DNA of 64,000 bases from Pseudomonas fluorescens (GCF_902497785.1 NZ_CABVHK010000009.1:1-64000); one strand, 5' to 3'. Counted from the stretch's first letter, positions 1 through 10,376 are shown. A program made the numbers and translations. The notes: generated from the letters alone by a model not told the origin.

Positions 1-182
1 GGTGTACACACAACGCTGTAATGCGTGGGTTGGAAACAAAAGATCGCAGCCTTCGGCAGCTCCTACAGGTGTACACACAACGCTGTAATGCGTGGGTTGG
101 AAACAAAAGATCGCAGCCTTCGGCAGCTCCTACGGGTGTACACACAATCCTGTAGGAGCTGCCGAAGGCTGCGATCTTTTGA
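1..182. repeat. Tandem 67-bp repeat ending in an inverted REP-like element
   Basis: Bases 1-67 and 68-134 are the same 67-bp unit with only the last base changed (A to G). A third copy starts at 135, matches for about 13 bases, then switches to TGTAGGAGCTGCCGAAGGCTGCGATC. That is the reverse complement of the REP-like core at the end of each full unit (GATCGCAGCCTTCGGCAGCTCCTAC). The block is therefore two direct copies facing one inverted copy. It lies just past the catalase stop codon and could form a strong hairpin in the 3' end of that transcript. The array may continue to the left of the window. Confidence 0.85.
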
Positions 183-191
183 TCTTTTCGA

Positions 192-1634
192 TCAGCCCAA
201 CGGCACCAATCGCTCCAGCGCCTCGGCCACACCAAACCCGTACGCCGGATCAGCCTTGGTGCAGTTGTCGATATGGCGCTGGCGGATCGCCTGCGGCACG
301 CCGTTCATGGCCCGCGCGGTGTTGTCGAACAGCAGTTGCTTGCGCACCGGATCGAGTAATCGGAACAGGTTGCCCGGCTGTTCGTAATGATCCTCTTCCA
401 GCCGATGGTCGTAGTGCTGGGCAAAGCCTTCCAGCGGCAGCGGCGGTTCGGCCAGTTCCGGCGAATCCTGCCATTCGCCGACGCTATTCGGAAAATAACT
501 CGCGGTGCCCCCCAGATTGCCGTCGGTGCGCATGGCGCCGTCGCGGTGGTAACTGTGATGCGGACAGCGCGGCGCGTTGACCGGAATGTGATTGAAGTTC
601 ACCCCCAGGCGATAGCGCTGCGCATCGCCATAGGAAAACAGCCGCGCCTGAAGCATGCGGTCTGGCGAGAAGCTCACACCTGGCACCACGTTTGCCGGCG
701 AGAAAGCTGCCTGTTCAATTTCGGCGAAGTGGTTTTCGGCGTTGCGGTTGAGCTCCATGACGCCCACTTCAATCAACGGGAATTCACCGTGCGGCCAGAC
801 CTTGGTCAGGTCGAACGGGTTGTGTCGATAGTTCAGCGCCTGCTGCTCTTCCATCACCTGAATGCACAGTTTCCAGCGCGGAAAGTTACCTTGCTCGATC
901 TCCTCGTACAGATCGCGCAGATTGCTCTCGCGGTCCTGGCCGACCACCGCTGCAGCTTCGGCGTCCGAGAGATTTTCGATGCCCTGCTGGCAGACAAAGT
1001 GAAATTTCACCCACACCCGCTGATTGTCGCGGTCAATCAGGCTGAAGGTGTGACTGCCGAAGCCGTGCATGTGGCGGAAACTGGTGGGAATTCCGCGATC
1101 GCTCATGACGATGGTCACTTGATGCAGCGCCTCCGGCAGCAGGGTCCAGAAATCCCAGTTGCTGGTAGCGTTGCGCAGGCCGGTGCGCGGGTCGCGTTTG
1201 ACCACGTGGTTGAGGTCGGAGAAACGCAGCGGATCGCGAAAGAAAAACACCGGCGTGTTGTTGCCGACGATGTCCCAGTTGCCTTCGTCGGTGTAGAACT
1301 TCACCGCGAAGCCACGGATATCGCGCTCGGCATCCGCCGCGCCACGCTCGCCGGCCACGGACGAAAAACGCACGAACAGCGGGGTTTCCTTGCCCACTGA
1401 GCTGAAGATATTGGCTTTGGTGTAACGCGTGACGTCATGGGTGACGGTGAAGGTGCCATAAGCCCCGGCACCTTTGGCATGCATGCGGCGCTCGGGAATC
1501 AGTTCCCGGTCGAAATGGGCAAGCTTTTCCAGCAGCCAGATGTCTTGCAACAACGCCGGCCCACGAGGGCCGGCGGTCTGAATATTGAGGTTGTCTGCCA
1601 CCGGGGCGCCGGTGGCGTTGGTCAGCTTTTTCAT
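192..1634 (-). CDS. katA: Heme catalase, small-subunit clade 3 (KatA type)
   Basis: Cytoplasmic monofunctional catalase converting hydrogen peroxide to water and oxygen. The 480-residue length is normal for small-subunit clade-3 enzymes. Visible landmarks are the distal His52 in RRMHAKG, the catalytic Asn125 in GNNTPVFF, and the proximal heme ligand Tyr335 in [12 protein letters not shown]. The N-terminal stretch through AGPRGP and HFDRE closely follows Pseudomonas KatA from memory. The start is the ATG at 1634, giving a conserved N-terminus, although the Shine-Dalgarno is weak. The gene is monocistronic or the last of a unit, followed by REP-like repeats and about 70 bp after the hydrolase gene on the same strand. 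No OxyR site was identified. The family call is very secure; the letter A is by resemblance. Confidence 0.95.
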   Translation of the reverse strand: MKKLTNATGAPVADNLNIQTAGPRGPALLQDIWLLEKLAHFDRELIPERRMHAKGAGAYGTFTVTHDVTRYTKANIFSSVGKETPLFVRFSSVAGERGAADAERDIRGFAVKFYTDEGNWDIVGNNTPVFFFRDPLRFSDLNHVVKRDPRTGLRNATSNWDFWTLLPEALHQVTIVMSDRGIPTSFRHMHGFGSHTFSLIDRDNQRVWVKFHFVCQQGIENLSDAEAAAVVGQDRESNLRDLYEEIEQGNFPRWKLCIQVMEEQQALNYRHNPFDLTKVWPHGEFPLIEVGVMELNRNAENHFAEIEQAAFSPANVVPGVSFSPDRMLQARLFSYGDAQRYRLGVNFNHIPVNAPRCPHHSYHRDGAMRTDGNLGGTASYFPNSVGEWQDSPELAEPPLPLEGFAQHYDHRLEEDHYEQPGNLFRLLDPVRKQLLFDNTARAMNGVPQAIRQRHIDNCTKADPAYGFGVAEALERLVPLG

Positions 1635-1706
1635 CGTCAGGTTCTCGAAGGATTCGGCTCATCAGGAGCAAAAAACCGGCGCGGCTCTACGTCCGCGCCG
1701 GGCACA

Positions 1707-2531
1707 TCAACCCTTGAGGAACGCCAGCAGGTCGGCGTTGAGCTGATCTTTATGGGTATCAGTCAAGCCATGGGGCGCGCCGGGGTAGATCTTCAGCGTA
1801 GAACCTTTCACCAGTTTTGCCGAAGCAATGCCGGCGGCCTCGATCGGCACCACCTGATCCGCGTCGCCGTGCACCACCAGCGTCGGGATGTCGAACTTTT
1901 TCAGGTCGTCGGTGAAGTCGGTTTCGGAGAACGCCTTGATGCAGTCATAAGCATTCTTGTGGCCGGAGGTCATGCCCTGCATCCAGAACCAGTCGATCAT
2001 GCCCTGGGAAGGTTTGGCGTCCGGTTTGTTGAAGCCGAAGAACGGACCGCTGGCGAGGTCGATGTACAGCTGCGAACGGTCGGCCAGGGACGCTTCCCGA
2101 ATGCCGTCGAATACCTCGATCGGCAGGCCACCGGGATTGGCTTCGGTCTTGAGCATCAGCGGCGGCACCGAAGAAATCAGCCCGGCCTTCGCCACGCGGC
2201 CGGTGCCATGACGACCGATGTAGCGTGCCACTTCACCACCACCGGTGGAAAAGCCGAACAACACGGCGTCTTTCAGGTCCAGCAGTTTGATCAACTCCGC
2301 CAGGTCGTCGGCGTAGGTGTTCATGTCGTTGCCGGTCCATGGCTGGCTGGAGCGGCCGTGGCCACGGCGGTCATGGGCGATCACCCGGTAGCCTTGGGAG
2401 GCGAGGAAGATCATCTGCGATTCCCAGCTGTCGGCGTTCAGCGGCCAGCCATGGCTGAAGACGATCGGCTGACCGGTGCCCCAGTCCTTGTAGTAAATTT
2501 CGGTGCCGTCTCGGGTGGTGAAGGTGCTCAT
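1707..2531 (-). CDS. Alpha/beta hydrolase, cofactor-free chloroperoxidase / aryl esterase family
   Basis: Predicted 274-residue cytoplasmic serine hydrolase, closest in memory to the P. fluorescens aryl esterase / non-heme chloroperoxidase (about 272 aa). It shows the oxyanion motif FSHGWPL near residue 26, nucleophile Ser95 in GFSTGGG, acid in [11 protein letters not shown], and the catalytic His in [11 protein letters not shown] near the C-terminus. Such enzymes hydrolyse esters and can perhydrolyse short acids with peroxide, so a place next to catalase is plausible but proves nothing. The frame stays open to 2945, but that extension crosses a REP element. The ATG at 2531 has AAGGAG eight bases upstream and gives the family N-terminus, so it was chosen. 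Confidence 0.9.
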   Translation of the reverse strand: MSTFTTRDGTEIYYKDWGTGQPIVFSHGWPLNADSWESQMIFLASQGYRVIAHDRRGHGRSSQPWTGNDMNTYADDLAELIKLLDLKDAVLFGFSTGGGEVARYIGRHGTGRVAKAGLISSVPPLMLKTEANPGGLPIEVFDGIREASLADRSQLYIDLASGPFFGFNKPDAKPSQGMIDWFWMQGMTSGHKNAYDCIKAFSETDFTDDLKKFDIPTLVVHGDADQVVPIEAAGIASAKLVKGSTLKIYPGAPHGLTDTHKDQLNADLLAFLKG

Positions 2532-2605
2532 GCGATGTCTCCTTGGCGAGTGTCGGGATGAATCAAATCGGTGTGCGCTACCTATGTCAGTCGGCGCGCC
2601 GAAGT

Positions 2606-2693
2606 GTGGGAGCGAGCCTGCTCGCGAAGGGGTTGCATCAGGCAACAACGGCGTTGAATGTGCCGGTGCTTTCGCGAGCAGGCTCGCTCCCAC
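2606..2693. repeat. REP doublet (GTGGGAGCGAGCCTGCTCGCGAA inverted pair)
   Basis: Two copies of the Pseudomonas REP core face each other, 2606-2628 and its exact reverse complement 2671-2693, with a 42-bp spacer. The interval 2532-2857 between the hydrolase and the large regulator holds this element, the divergent promoters that must exist, and no other gene I can support. Confidence 0.9.
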
Positions 2694-2857
2694 AGGTTGT
2701 GCACAAGCCCCGTGCGGCGGGCGTTGAATCAGCAGAGTCTTGGCTGTGGACATGCGGCTGCACGAGTTAAACGTTGTTAATTTTTGCTTGGCGGGGCCAA
2801 ACCTGACGAATATGCTCGGAAACCGCGTACCAGACGGCTGCAAGCAGGAGTTCCCCG

Positions 2858-5662
2858 TTGACCCTTTCCCCCTCACAGGCCATCCGTTTCGGCCCTTACC
2901 GGATCTATCCCGGACAACGTCTGGTGATGGAGGCGGACCAGCCATTGCGCCTGGGGCGGCGGGCCATGGACATTCTGTTGATCCTGCTCAAACACGCCGG
3001 GAAGGTGGTCAGCAAACAGGAACTCATCGCCGGGGTCTGGCCCAAGAGCGTCGTCGAGGACATTAACCTGCGCGTGCACATGGCCGCGTTGCGCAAGGCC
3101 CTCGGCGATGGCCAGGCCGGCCAGCGCTACATCGTTACCGTAGCCCAGCGTGGCTACAGTTTTGTGGCGCCGTATGCGCTTGAGGACGTCGGGCAACAAC
3201 CGGCCAGCGCAGCCACCGCGCCGAGCGGCCACAACCTGCCCGTGCGGCGGACGCGGATGATCGGGCGCCAGTTCATCGTCGACAGCCTGGTATTGCAACT
3301 GCCGCGCAAGCGCTTTGTTACCCTGGTCGGCCCCGGCGGGATCGGCAAAACCACCGTGGCCCTGCGCGTCGCCGAGCAATTGATCGGGCGCTACCGGGAC
3401 GGCATTCGCCTGCTGGACCTGGCGCCGATCAATGATCCGTCGATGATCACCGCTCACCTGGCAACCTTGCTTGAACTGTCATTGCACGACGCCGAACCCA
3501 TGAGCGGCCTCGCCGCCTATTTGCGCGACCGGCAAATACTGCTCGTCATCGATAACTGCGAACACCTGGTCGAGGCCATCGCCCTGCTGAGCGAAAGCCT
3601 GCTGCGCGCCGCGCCCGGGGTCCATATTCTGGCCACCAGCCGCGAGAGCCTGCGCGCCGAAGGTGAATACGTGCAGCGTCTGGACTCGCTGGACTGCCCT
3701 CCCCCGATCGCCGTGCTCGACCGCGCGCAGGCCCTGACGTTTTCGGCGCTACAGCTGTTCGTCGAACGGGCGATGGCCAGCCATGACAGTTTCGAACTGA
3801 GCGACGACGAGTTGCCGCTGGCGATTGAAATCTGCCGGCGTCTGGACGGCATTCCACTGGCGATCGAATTGGCGGCGGCGCAAGTCGGCGTCCTCGGCGT
3901 GAGCGGATTGCTCCTGCAGCTGCAAGGCAGTTTTCGCTTGCTCACTCAAGGTTGTCCCGCCAGCCTGGGCCGGCACCAGACGTTGCGCGCCACGCTGGAC
4001 TGGAGCTTCGAGCTGCTCAGTGCTTGCGAGCAAACCTGCCTGCGCCGACTGGGTGTGTTCAGGGGGGGCTTCACCCTCGAATCGGCGGCGGCGGTGATCG
4101 TCGGCGAACAGATCGAACCCGCAGAAGTGTTTGGCTCGATCACACAACTGGTGGCCAAGTCGCTGCTGAACGTGGAAGTCGGCGATGAAGAAGTGTTTTA
4201 CCGTTTGCTCGACACCACGCGCAGTTACGCGCTGGAAAAACTCGATCAGGCCGCCGATCTGCCCGATACCCGTGGACGTCACGCCGAGCGCTGCCTGGCC
4301 TTGATGCGCCAGGCCCAGCAGGAGTGGGAACTGATCCCGACGGGGACGTGGATCGAGCGTTACGCGCGCGGTCTGGAGGACATTCGCTCGGCGCTCGACT
4401 GGGGCTTGAACGCACAGGGGCCGCAAGCCTTGGCGATCCGCCTCACTGCGGCGTCGGCGCCACTGTGGCAGGAAATGTCGCTGCTCAAGGAGCATGGCGT
4501 GTACGTGCGCCAGGCACTGGCCTTGCTGGACGCCACGCCCGAACCGGATCCACGGCTGAAAATGGCCCTCAAGCTCGCCCTCGGCAGCGCCTGCTATCAC
4601 ACTCAGGGCGGGTCGACGGAAACCATCGAAGCCTTCGTCAGCGCCAGCCACCTCGCAAGGGAGTGCAACGATCTGGCCGGTCAGTTGCGCGCGGTGTCCG
4701 GGCACCTGGCGGTCAATCTCAGTTGCGCCCACTATCAAACGGCGCTTGAGCAGAGTCGCCAATTTGACCAGCTGGGGCTGAACGGCGATGCGCTGTTGTC
4801 TCTGAGTTCCCACCGCTTGCGGGTGCTGGCCCTGCACTTTGCCGGCGACCAGCAACAGGCGCGGACAGATGCCGAGCAGGTGCTGCAGCGCATGGCCCAG
4901 AGCGGACAACTCAATCGCTTCACCCATGGTTTTGGCGTGCACTACGATCAGAGCGTCGCCGCCCTGACGATTCTGGCGCGCATCCTTTGGGTTCAGGGCC
5001 AACCGGAACAGGCCTGGCGCACCGCCCGGCAGGCGCTGGACATAGCGCTGCAGATCGATCACGGCACCTCCATCTGCTACACCCTGGCGCTGGCCGGTTG
5101 CCTGATCGCGCATTACAACGGCGATACCCGCACCGCTCGCGCACTCTTGCGCCAACTGCTGGAACAAGCGCAGAAACACTCGGTGCTGCTGTTCTACACG
5201 TGGGCCCGGCACTATGCGCAGGTGATCGACCGCACCGAGACACACTCGCCGCTGCAACCCGGCGTGGGGCTGATCAAAGACATTATGGTCACGCTGGACG
5301 GCGCTTTCGTCGATGAGGATTTATTGCTCAGGGCGGACATGGGCACGGCGGGCTGGAGCACTGCGGAAATTCTGCGCGCCCGGGCCAATGCGCTGCTCGC
5401 CGAGGACTGCCCGCTGCAAACCGAAGCGGCCGAGGCCGTGCTGATCCGCGCATTGAACGTGGCAAAACACCAGGGTGCCCTCGCCTGGGAATTGCGCAGC
5501 GCCACCGCGCTGGCCGAAGTCTGGCAGGGCCAGGGTCGATACCGGCAAGCCCACGCGCTGCTGGCGCCGATCTACCAGCGCTTCACCGAAGGTTTCGCCA
5601 CCCCGGACCTGACGAAAGTGCGGCGGTTACTCGACGCGTTGCAGAGCCAGATGCTCACCTGA
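2858..5662 (+). CDS. Winged-helix / NB-ARC-like ATPase / TPR transcriptional regulator
   Basis: A 934-residue multidomain regulator. Residues 9-104 form an OmpR/CadC-type winged helix (RFGPYRIYP, ending [10 protein letters not shown]). A STAND-type ATPase follows, with Walker [10 protein letters not shown] at 158-166, Walker B-like [10 protein letters not shown] near 230, and the [12 protein letters not shown] signature typical of AfsR/LuxR-like ATPases. Residues from about 430 onward are helical repeats of TPR type. The start is a TTG at 2858 with AGGAG seven bases upstream; it gives the complete winged helix, while the first ATG lies inside it. A shorter paralogue converges on it from 7235. 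The pairing suggests related inputs, but the ligand and target genes cannot be read from sequence. No transmembrane segment was seen. Confidence 0.85.
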   Translation: MTLSPSQAIRFGPYRIYPGQRLVMEADQPLRLGRRAMDILLILLKHAGKVVSKQELIAGVWPKSVVEDINLRVHMAALRKALGDGQAGQRYIVTVAQRGYSFVAPYALEDVGQQPASAATAPSGHNLPVRRTRMIGRQFIVDSLVLQLPRKRFVTLVGPGGIGKTTVALRVAEQLIGRYRDGIRLLDLAPINDPSMITAHLATLLELSLHDAEPMSGLAAYLRDRQILLVIDNCEHLVEAIALLSESLLRAAPGVHILATSRESLRAEGEYVQRLDSLDCPPPIAVLDRAQALTFSALQLFVERAMASHDSFELSDDELPLAIEICRRLDGIPLAIELAAAQVGVLGVSGLLLQLQGSFRLLTQGCPASLGRHQTLRATLDWSFELLSACEQTCLRRLGVFRGGFTLESAAAVIVGEQIEPAEVFGSITQLVAKSLLNVEVGDEEVFYRLLDTTRSYALEKLDQAADLPDTRGRHAERCLALMRQAQQEWELIPTGTWIERYARGLEDIRSALDWGLNAQGPQALAIRLTAASAPLWQEMSLLKEHGVYVRQALALLDATPEPDPRLKMALKLALGSACYHTQGGSTETIEAFVSASHLARECNDLAGQLRAVSGHLAVNLSCAHYQTALEQSRQFDQLGLNGDALLSLSSHRLRVLALHFAGDQQQARTDAEQVLQRMAQSGQLNRFTHGFGVHYDQSVAALTILARILWVQGQPEQAWRTARQALDIALQIDHGTSICYTLALAGCLIAHYNGDTRTARALLRQLLEQAQKHSVLLFYTWARHYAQVIDRTETHSPLQPGVGLIKDIMVTLDGAFVDEDLLLRADMGTAGWSTAEILRARANALLAEDCPLQTEAAEAVLIRALNVAKHQGALAWELRSATALAEVWQGQGRYRQAHALLAPIYQRFTEGFATPDLTKVRRLLDALQSQMLT

Positions 5663-5677
5663 AGGCACTGTTTTTTC

Positions 5678-5777
5678 TGTAGGAGCGAGCTTGCTCGCGA
5701 TGGACGTTAACGATGACGCGTGTTCTCTGAATGCACGCATCGCTCTCAAGTCCATCGCGAGCAAGCTCGCTCCTACA
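5678..5777. repeat. REP doublet (TGTAGGAGCGAGCTTGCTCGCGATGG type)
   Basis: Left arm 5678-5704 and right arm 5751-5777 are reverse complements and use the GAGCTTGCTC variant of the core. The element fills the gap between two convergent regulator genes and may act as a bidirectional terminator. Confidence 0.88.
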
Positions 5778-5783
5778 GTTAAA

Positions 5784-7235
5784 TTAACGGGTGCGGCTGA
5801 TGTAACGGGCGTAACGTCGTTCTACGTCACGCAACTCACCGCTGTGTTCGAGTTTTTCCTCGGCGTAGGTGCGGGTAGTGTTGAGGAAACGGTAAAGGGT
5901 CAGACCGCCCCCCTGCTCCATGGACAACAGCGATTTCAACGCCAGGCTTTCCACCCCTTCGATCAGACGCCCGGGCAGCAGCACCGCGCAACAGATCACG
6001 CCAATCGCCGCGTCCAGGGTGAACGCCATTTTGAACACCGCCAAGCGCTGCAACACCGTTTGTTCCAGCGGGCTGAGCTGTTCGTAGCTCCAGTCCAGCG
6101 CCGCTTTCAAGGTTTGATGCCGGGCCACCGCGGTGCGCCGGCCCTGGGTCAGCAGTTGCAGGCAGTTATCGAGTTGGGCTTGCAAGCCCACCAGTGCCAA
6201 CGCGTCGATTTGCGCGGCGGCCAGCTCAATCGCCAGCGGCAAACCATCGAGCCGGCGACAGATGTCCCCCACCACCTCGATGTCTTGTTCGCGCAGGACG
6301 AACCCTTGCTGGCGGGCACGGGCTCGGCTGACGAACAACTGCACGGCCGAATAGCCCATGGCCTCGGCGACGCTGTGCAACGCCGAAGCCGGAGGCACCG
6401 CCAGCGGCGACAAGCGCTGGACCGTTTCCCCCAGCGCCTGGAGCGGTTCGCGACTGGTGACCAGGATCGACAGCCGTGGCGCGGTGTGCAGCAACGCTTC
6501 AACCAACGTCCGGCAACGCTCGAGCAAGTGTTCGCAGTTATCCAGCACCAGCAACGTATGGCGCCGGGTCAACGCATCGAGTGTTGTCCCGACCTCCAGT
6601 TCCAGGGTTCGGGTGAGTTGATCGACCACTTGCGCCGGATCATCGATGGCGGCCAGATCCACCAGCCAGACGCCGTCCCGATAGTGCTGCAGCAGCAGTT
6701 CGGCCACACGCAACGCCACGGTGGTCTTGCCGATGCCGCCGGGACCGACCAGGGTCATGAAGCGTCGAACCGGCAACTGGCGCACCAGGCTGCCGACAAT
6801 CGAGTCGCGACCGGTGACCGGCGTGAGCCGCGCGGGCAAGTTGTGTTGAGGTTTGTGCGCGGTATCGATCGAGGCCAGCGTGCTTGCGGGCACCCGCTGC
6901 ACCGCAGCGATAAAGCTGTATCCACGCTGGGGAATGTTGACGATGTAGCGCTGGCCGTTCTGCCCGTCGCCCAAGGCGCGACGCAACGCGGCGATGTGCA
7001 CGCGAAGGTTGATTTCCTCGACCACGGACGTCGGCCAGACCCGCCTGATCAGTTCGTCCTTGCTCACCACCTCGCCTGCGCACTGCACCAGCACCTGCAA
7101 AATATCCAGGGCGCGACCGCCCATGCGCAGCGGCCGGTCACCGTCGAGAATCAGCCGTTGTTGCCAGTGGAACGCGTACGGGCCGAATTGCAACACCGCT
7201 TCGTTATTCAGGTCTGTGAAGCTGTTCATGCTCAT
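5784..7235 (-). CDS. Winged-helix / NB-ARC-like ATPase regulator, short paralogue
   Basis: A 483-residue protein with the same front end as the neighbouring 934-residue regulator. It has an OmpR-type winged helix at about 16-110 (QFGPYAFHW to QRGYSFIAA), Walker [10 protein letters not shown] at 164-172, LLVLDNCEHLLE, and [13 protein letters not shown]. It stops soon after the ATPase module (LNTTRTYAEEKLEHSG), so it lacks the 500-residue helical-repeat sensor of its partner. The C-terminus is not obviously a frameshift remnant, since the frame ends cleanly at a REP element. This could be a natural short form or an old truncation. The start ATG at 7235 has two other ATGs within 8 bp, so it is uncertain by a few residues. 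Confidence 0.82.
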   Translation of the reverse strand: MSMNSFTDLNNEAVLQFGPYAFHWQQRLILDGDRPLRMGGRALDILQVLVQCAGEVVSKDELIRRVWPTSVVEEINLRVHIAALRRALGDGQNGQRYIVNIPQRGYSFIAAVQRVPASTLASIDTAHKPQHNLPARLTPVTGRDSIVGSLVRQLPVRRFMTLVGPGGIGKTTVALRVAELLLQHYRDGVWLVDLAAIDDPAQVVDQLTRTLELEVGTTLDALTRRHTLLVLDNCEHLLERCRTLVEALLHTAPRLSILVTSREPLQALGETVQRLSPLAVPPASALHSVAEAMGYSAVQLFVSRARARQQGFVLREQDIEVVGDICRRLDGLPLAIELAAAQIDALALVGLQAQLDNCLQLLTQGRRTAVARHQTLKAALDWSYEQLSPLEQTVLQRLAVFKMAFTLDAAIGVICCAVLLPGRLIEGVESLALKSLLSMEQGGGLTLYRFLNTTRTYAEEKLEHSGELRDVERRYARYISRTR

Positions 7236-7404
7236 TCATGCGTGCAAACCGCAACGGCGCAAAGGACCTGGAATCCATTACGCGCCAGACTCGCACGCCT
7301 CCTTTGAAGAGAGTTCTGCGTATCTTGGCAGGCCTCAGTGACAGAACAACCGCCACGGTGGGAGCGTCACGGCCATCGCGGTGCGCGTAACGGACAAGAA
7401 GGCT

Positions 7405-8355
7405 CTAACTGAACTGTTCGCGGTACTGAGTGGGGGTCAAACCGAGCTTTTCACTGAACAGAAAACGCATATGCCGGACACTGCCGAAGCCACTTTTAAA
7501 GGCCACGGTCTTCAGCGGCAGGTCGCTGGTTTCCAGCAGATTTCTCGCGCAATCGATGCGTGCACTTTGCAGAAACTCCATCGGCGTCATGTTCACTTCA
7601 CGGGCGAATACCCGGGCGAAATGACGCGGACTCATGGTCGCCAGGCCGGCCATGCGTTCGATGCTGAAGGCTTCATCCAGATGGTCGAGCACATAGTTCT
7701 GCACACGGGTCACCGGCGTTTCATGGGGCGCGACGGCGGCCATCAACGGGCTGAATTGCGCCTGCCCGCCCTGACGTTTCATGACGACCAACAATACCTT
7801 GGCCACGTCCTGGGCGACTTTCTTGCCGTGGTCCTCGGCAACCACCGCCAGTGCCAGATCGATGCCGGCGGTAACGCCGCCCGAGGTGATAAGGTCGCGG
7901 TCCAGCACGTAAATCTGGTCGGTCTCCACCGTGGCCTTGGGGAAACCCTTGATCAGCCGTTCGGTGTAGTGCCAGTGCGTGGTCACGCGGTAACCGTCGA
8001 GCAGGCAGGCATGTCCGAGCACAAAGGCGCCGGTGCAGATTGAGCCGTAGCGGCTTGATCGGGTGACGGCGCGCTTCAACCAGGCGAGCAGCGGTGGGTG
8101 TTTGTCGTCGTAGGCGCCGGGCCCACCGGGCACCAGCAGCAGGTCATACGGTTGATCGGCCTGATCGATGTGCAGATCGGCGTGAACGCTGACGCCATTG
8201 GAGGCACGCAACGCCCCGTGCTCGGTGCCGATGGTTGACAGCTGGTAACGGTCGGCGGGCGCCAGGTAGCGATTGGCGATGGAAAACACCTCCATCGGCC
8301 CGGCCATGTCGAGCAGGAGAAAGTCGGGGAAAAGCACCATTGCCACGGTTTTCAT
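7405..8355 (-). CDS. GlxA-family transcriptional regulator (DJ-1/PfpI domain plus AraC HTH)
   Basis: A 316-residue two-domain regulator. Residues 1-170 have the class I glutamine amidotransferase-like DJ-1/PfpI fold, with LLVPGGPGAY near 75 and the nucleophile-elbow Cys in GSICTGAFVLG near 107. Residues 215-316 are an AraC/XylS DNA-binding domain with two helix-turn-helices (IERMAGLATMSPRHFARVF and LKTVAFKSGFGSVRHMRFLF). Family members sense small nitrogenous metabolites and usually activate neighbouring genes. The immediate neighbours do not reveal a substrate here. The start ATG at 8355 gives the family N-terminus (MKTVAMVLFPDF), although the Shine-Dalgarno is poor. Confidence 0.9.
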   Translation of the reverse strand: MKTVAMVLFPDFLLLDMAGPMEVFSIANRYLAPADRYQLSTIGTEHGALRASNGVSVHADLHIDQADQPYDLLLVPGGPGAYDDKHPPLLAWLKRAVTRSSRYGSICTGAFVLGHACLLDGYRVTTHWHYTERLIKGFPKATVETDQIYVLDRDLITSGGVTAGIDLALAVVAEDHGKKVAQDVAKVLLVVMKRQGGQAQFSPLMAAVAPHETPVTRVQNYVLDHLDEAFSIERMAGLATMSPRHFARVFAREVNMTPMEFLQSARIDCARNLLETSDLPLKTVAFKSGFGSVRHMRFLFSEKLGLTPTQYREQFS

Positions 8356-8408
8356 GGGTTCAAAATCACTGAGATCATAATAAGGTCAGCCTGCCCAACG
8401 CCGGCCCC

Positions 8409-8497
8409 TGTGGGAGCGAGCCTGCTCGCGAAAGCGCTGTGTCAGAAAAATAGATGCTGGCTGATACAACGCTTTCGCGAGCAGGCTCGCTCCCACA
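8409..8497. repeat. REP doublet
   Basis: TGTGGGAGCGAGCCTGCTCGCGAAAGCG at 8409 is mirrored by CGCTTTCGCGAGCAGGCTCGCTCCCACA ending at 8497. The rest of 8356-8662 is a divergent promoter region with an AT-rich tract around 8560-8630 and no further gene that I can support. Confidence 0.9.
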
Positions 8498-8662
8498 AGG
8501 TCAGTGCAAAGGCTTGCGGCGTAAGAATACCCGAATCTGGCATCACCCACTGTCAACCTGTACGAGACAGTATTTCAATTTCCATCTACTTACTGTCTTT
8601 TAGGGTAACCATTAACCTTCTCCTCACTCGGACGAATCACCGTCCCCACAGGAGATTTCATC

Positions 8663-9385
8663 ATGCTGACCCTTCGCAAAGCTTCCGATCGCGGTGCGGC
8701 CAATCACGGTTGGTTGAAGTCGTTCCATACCTTTTCCTTCGCCAACTATCGCAACCCAAAAGAGCAAGGCTTTTCCGACCTGCTGGTGATCAACGACGAC
8801 CGCGTGGCCGCCGGAAAAGGCTTCGGCCAGCATCCGCACCGCGACATGGAAATTTTCTCCTACGTGCTCGAAGGTGCCCTGGAACACAAGGACACCCTGG
8901 GCACCGGTTCGGTGATCCGCCCCGGCGACGTGCAATTGATGAGCGCCGGCAGCGGCGTGGCGCACAGTGAGTACAACCACTCGGCAACCCGTGGCGTGCA
9001 CTTTTTGCAAATCTGGATTGTGCCGGAGGTCAGCGGCGCGAAACCGCGCTATCAGCAAGAGCATTTCAGCACGCAGAAAAAACGCGGACGCCTGCAACTG
9101 ATCATTTCTCCCGAAGGAAAAAACGGCTCGCTGAAGGTGCGTCAGGATGCTCGGGTCTATGCCGGCCTGATTGACGGCAAGGAAAGCGCCAGCCTGGAAC
9201 TGGCCGCCCATCGCTTTGCCTACGTGCATGTGGCGCGGGGTAGCGTTGAACTCAACGGCGTGCAATTGCAGGAAGGCGATGGCGTGCGGGTTCGGGATGA
9301 ACAGCTGCTGACCTTGAGCAACGGCGTGGATGCCGAGGTGCTGGTGTTTGACCTGCGTCCGCAAGAGCTGCCGGAAATGCCGTAA
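8663..9385 (+). CDS. Pirin-family protein (YhhW-like, quercetinase-type cupin)
   Basis: A 240-residue bicupin protein of the pirin family. The expected metal ligands are all present in the N-terminal cupin: His57 and His59 (GQHPHRDME), His101 and Glu103 (GVAHSEYNHS), the same numbering as E. coli YhhW. YhhW-type pirins can oxidise quercetin in vitro; the in-cell role is usually unknown. The start ATG is preceded by AGGAG (8649-8653) at normal spacing. The gene stands alone between a divergent GlxA regulator and a convergent LysR gene, so it is likely a single transcription unit. Confidence 0.93.
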   Translation: MLTLRKASDRGAANHGWLKSFHTFSFANYRNPKEQGFSDLLVINDDRVAAGKGFGQHPHRDMEIFSYVLEGALEHKDTLGTGSVIRPGDVQLMSAGSGVAHSEYNHSATRGVHFLQIWIVPEVSGAKPRYQQEHFSTQKKRGRLQLIISPEGKNGSLKVRQDARVYAGLIDGKESASLELAAHRFAYVHVARGSVELNGVQLQEGDGVRVRDEQLLTLSNGVDAEVLVFDLRPQELPEMP

Positions 9386-9406
9386 CGTTTGATAGGAAGA
9401 TCAAGA

Positions 9407-9490
9407 GATCGCAGCCTCGCTTCGCTCGACAGCTCCTACGGGTACACGCGAATACCTGTAGGAGCTGTCGAGTAAAACAAGGCTGCGATC
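9407..9490. repeat. REP-like inverted repeat (GATCGCAGCC class)
   Basis: GATCGCAGCC...AGCTCCTAC on the left and GTAGGAGCT...GGCTGCGATC on the right can fold into one long imperfect hairpin. It is the same class as the repeat at the left edge of the window. It sits between the convergent pirin and LysR genes and could terminate both. Confidence 0.82.
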
Positions 9491-9500
9491 TGTTTATCCA

Positions 9501-10376
9501 TCACTCCCCAGTCCCCGAAAACCCCGCAACAATTTCATCTATCACCACCCGCACCCGCGCGGTATGCCGCAAGTCCGCATGCGTCACCAGCCACACGTCG
9601 TACGGCACCGGTCGGGTGCGCTCCGGCCACAGCCTGACCAGCCCGTCCCGCTCGCCCATGTACACCGGAATTTCCCCCAGCCCGATCCCGGCGGCAATCG
9701 CACGGCGCACCAGCAGGCCCGAGCTCAGGCTCGACACGATCCGCCCGCGCCCCAGCGGTTCCGCCACCAGGGTGATTTCCTTGTTGCCCTGCAAGTACGG
9801 CTGATACACCACCAGATCATGCCCCGCAAAGGCCGAACCCGGTTCCGGCACGCCGTGGGCGTCGATGTACGCTTGCGAGGCAAACAAACCCACCGGCCAG
9901 CGTGCAATGCGCCGGGCAATCAGGTCCGGATTGTCCGGTCGGGTATTGCGCACGGCGATGTCGGCTTCGCGTTTCGCCAGGCTGAGAATCTGTGTCGAGG
10001 CATCGAGTTGCACGCGCACGTCCGGATGTTGCTCGTGCAGGCGGGCAATGGCTGGAATCAGGAAGTCGATGGCCAGGGAATCCGTGGTGCTGACCCGAAC
10101 GGTGCCGGTCAGTCGATCGTCCAGCCCTTGAATCTGACGCTGTAGCTCCAGCGCGGAGTGCTCCATTTTCTCTACGGCCTTCAACGCCGCTTCGCCGACG
10201 GCAGTCAGGGCATAGCCGTCCGAGGTGCGCAGAAACAGCGTCGCGCTCAAGGACTTTTCCAGCGCCGTCACGCGTCGGCCAACAGTGGCCTGATCGACGC
10301 CCAAAACCCGTGCAGCGCCGCGTAGCGTTGATTCCCGGCAAACCGCCAGAAACACCTTGGCGTCATCCCAATTCAT
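9501..10376 (-). CDS. LysR-family transcriptional regulator
   Basis: A 291-residue LysR protein. The N-terminal winged HTH (MNWDDAKVFLAVCRESTLRGAARVLGV, residues 1-60) is followed by the linker helix and a periplasmic-binding-like effector domain from about 90 (LTGTVRVSTTDSLAIDFLIP). It is divergent from an MFS transporter gene with a 112-bp gap, the usual arrangement for a LysR protein controlling its neighbour. The inducer is unknown. The start ATG gives the canonical N-terminus. Confidence 0.93.
   Translation of the reverse strand: MNWDDAKVFLAVCRESTLRGAARVLGVDQATVGRRVTALEKSLSATLFLRTSDGYALTAVGEAALKAVEKMEHSALELQRQIQGLDDRLTGTVRVSTTDSLAIDFLIPAIARLHEQHPDVRVQLDASTQILSLAKREADIAVRNTRPDNPDLIARRIARWPVGLFASQAYIDAHGVPEPGSAFAGHDLVVYQPYLQGNKEITLVAEPLGRGRIVSSLSSGLLVRRAIAAGIGLGEIPVYMGERDGLVRLWPERTRPVPYDVWLVTHADLRHTARVRVVIDEIVAGFSGTGE

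Noticed and set aside
1707..2945. Hydrolase start at 2945
   Set aside because: The extra 138 codons translate a REP doublet; the ATG at 2531 has a good ribosome site and the family N-terminus.
3749..5257. 502-codon minus-strand frame
   Set aside because: It is antisense to the winged-helix/ATPase/TPR regulator and has a Gln/Arg-rich artefact composition.
5691..7307. 538-codon plus-strand frame
   Set aside because: It starts in a REP element and lies antisense to the shorter regulator.
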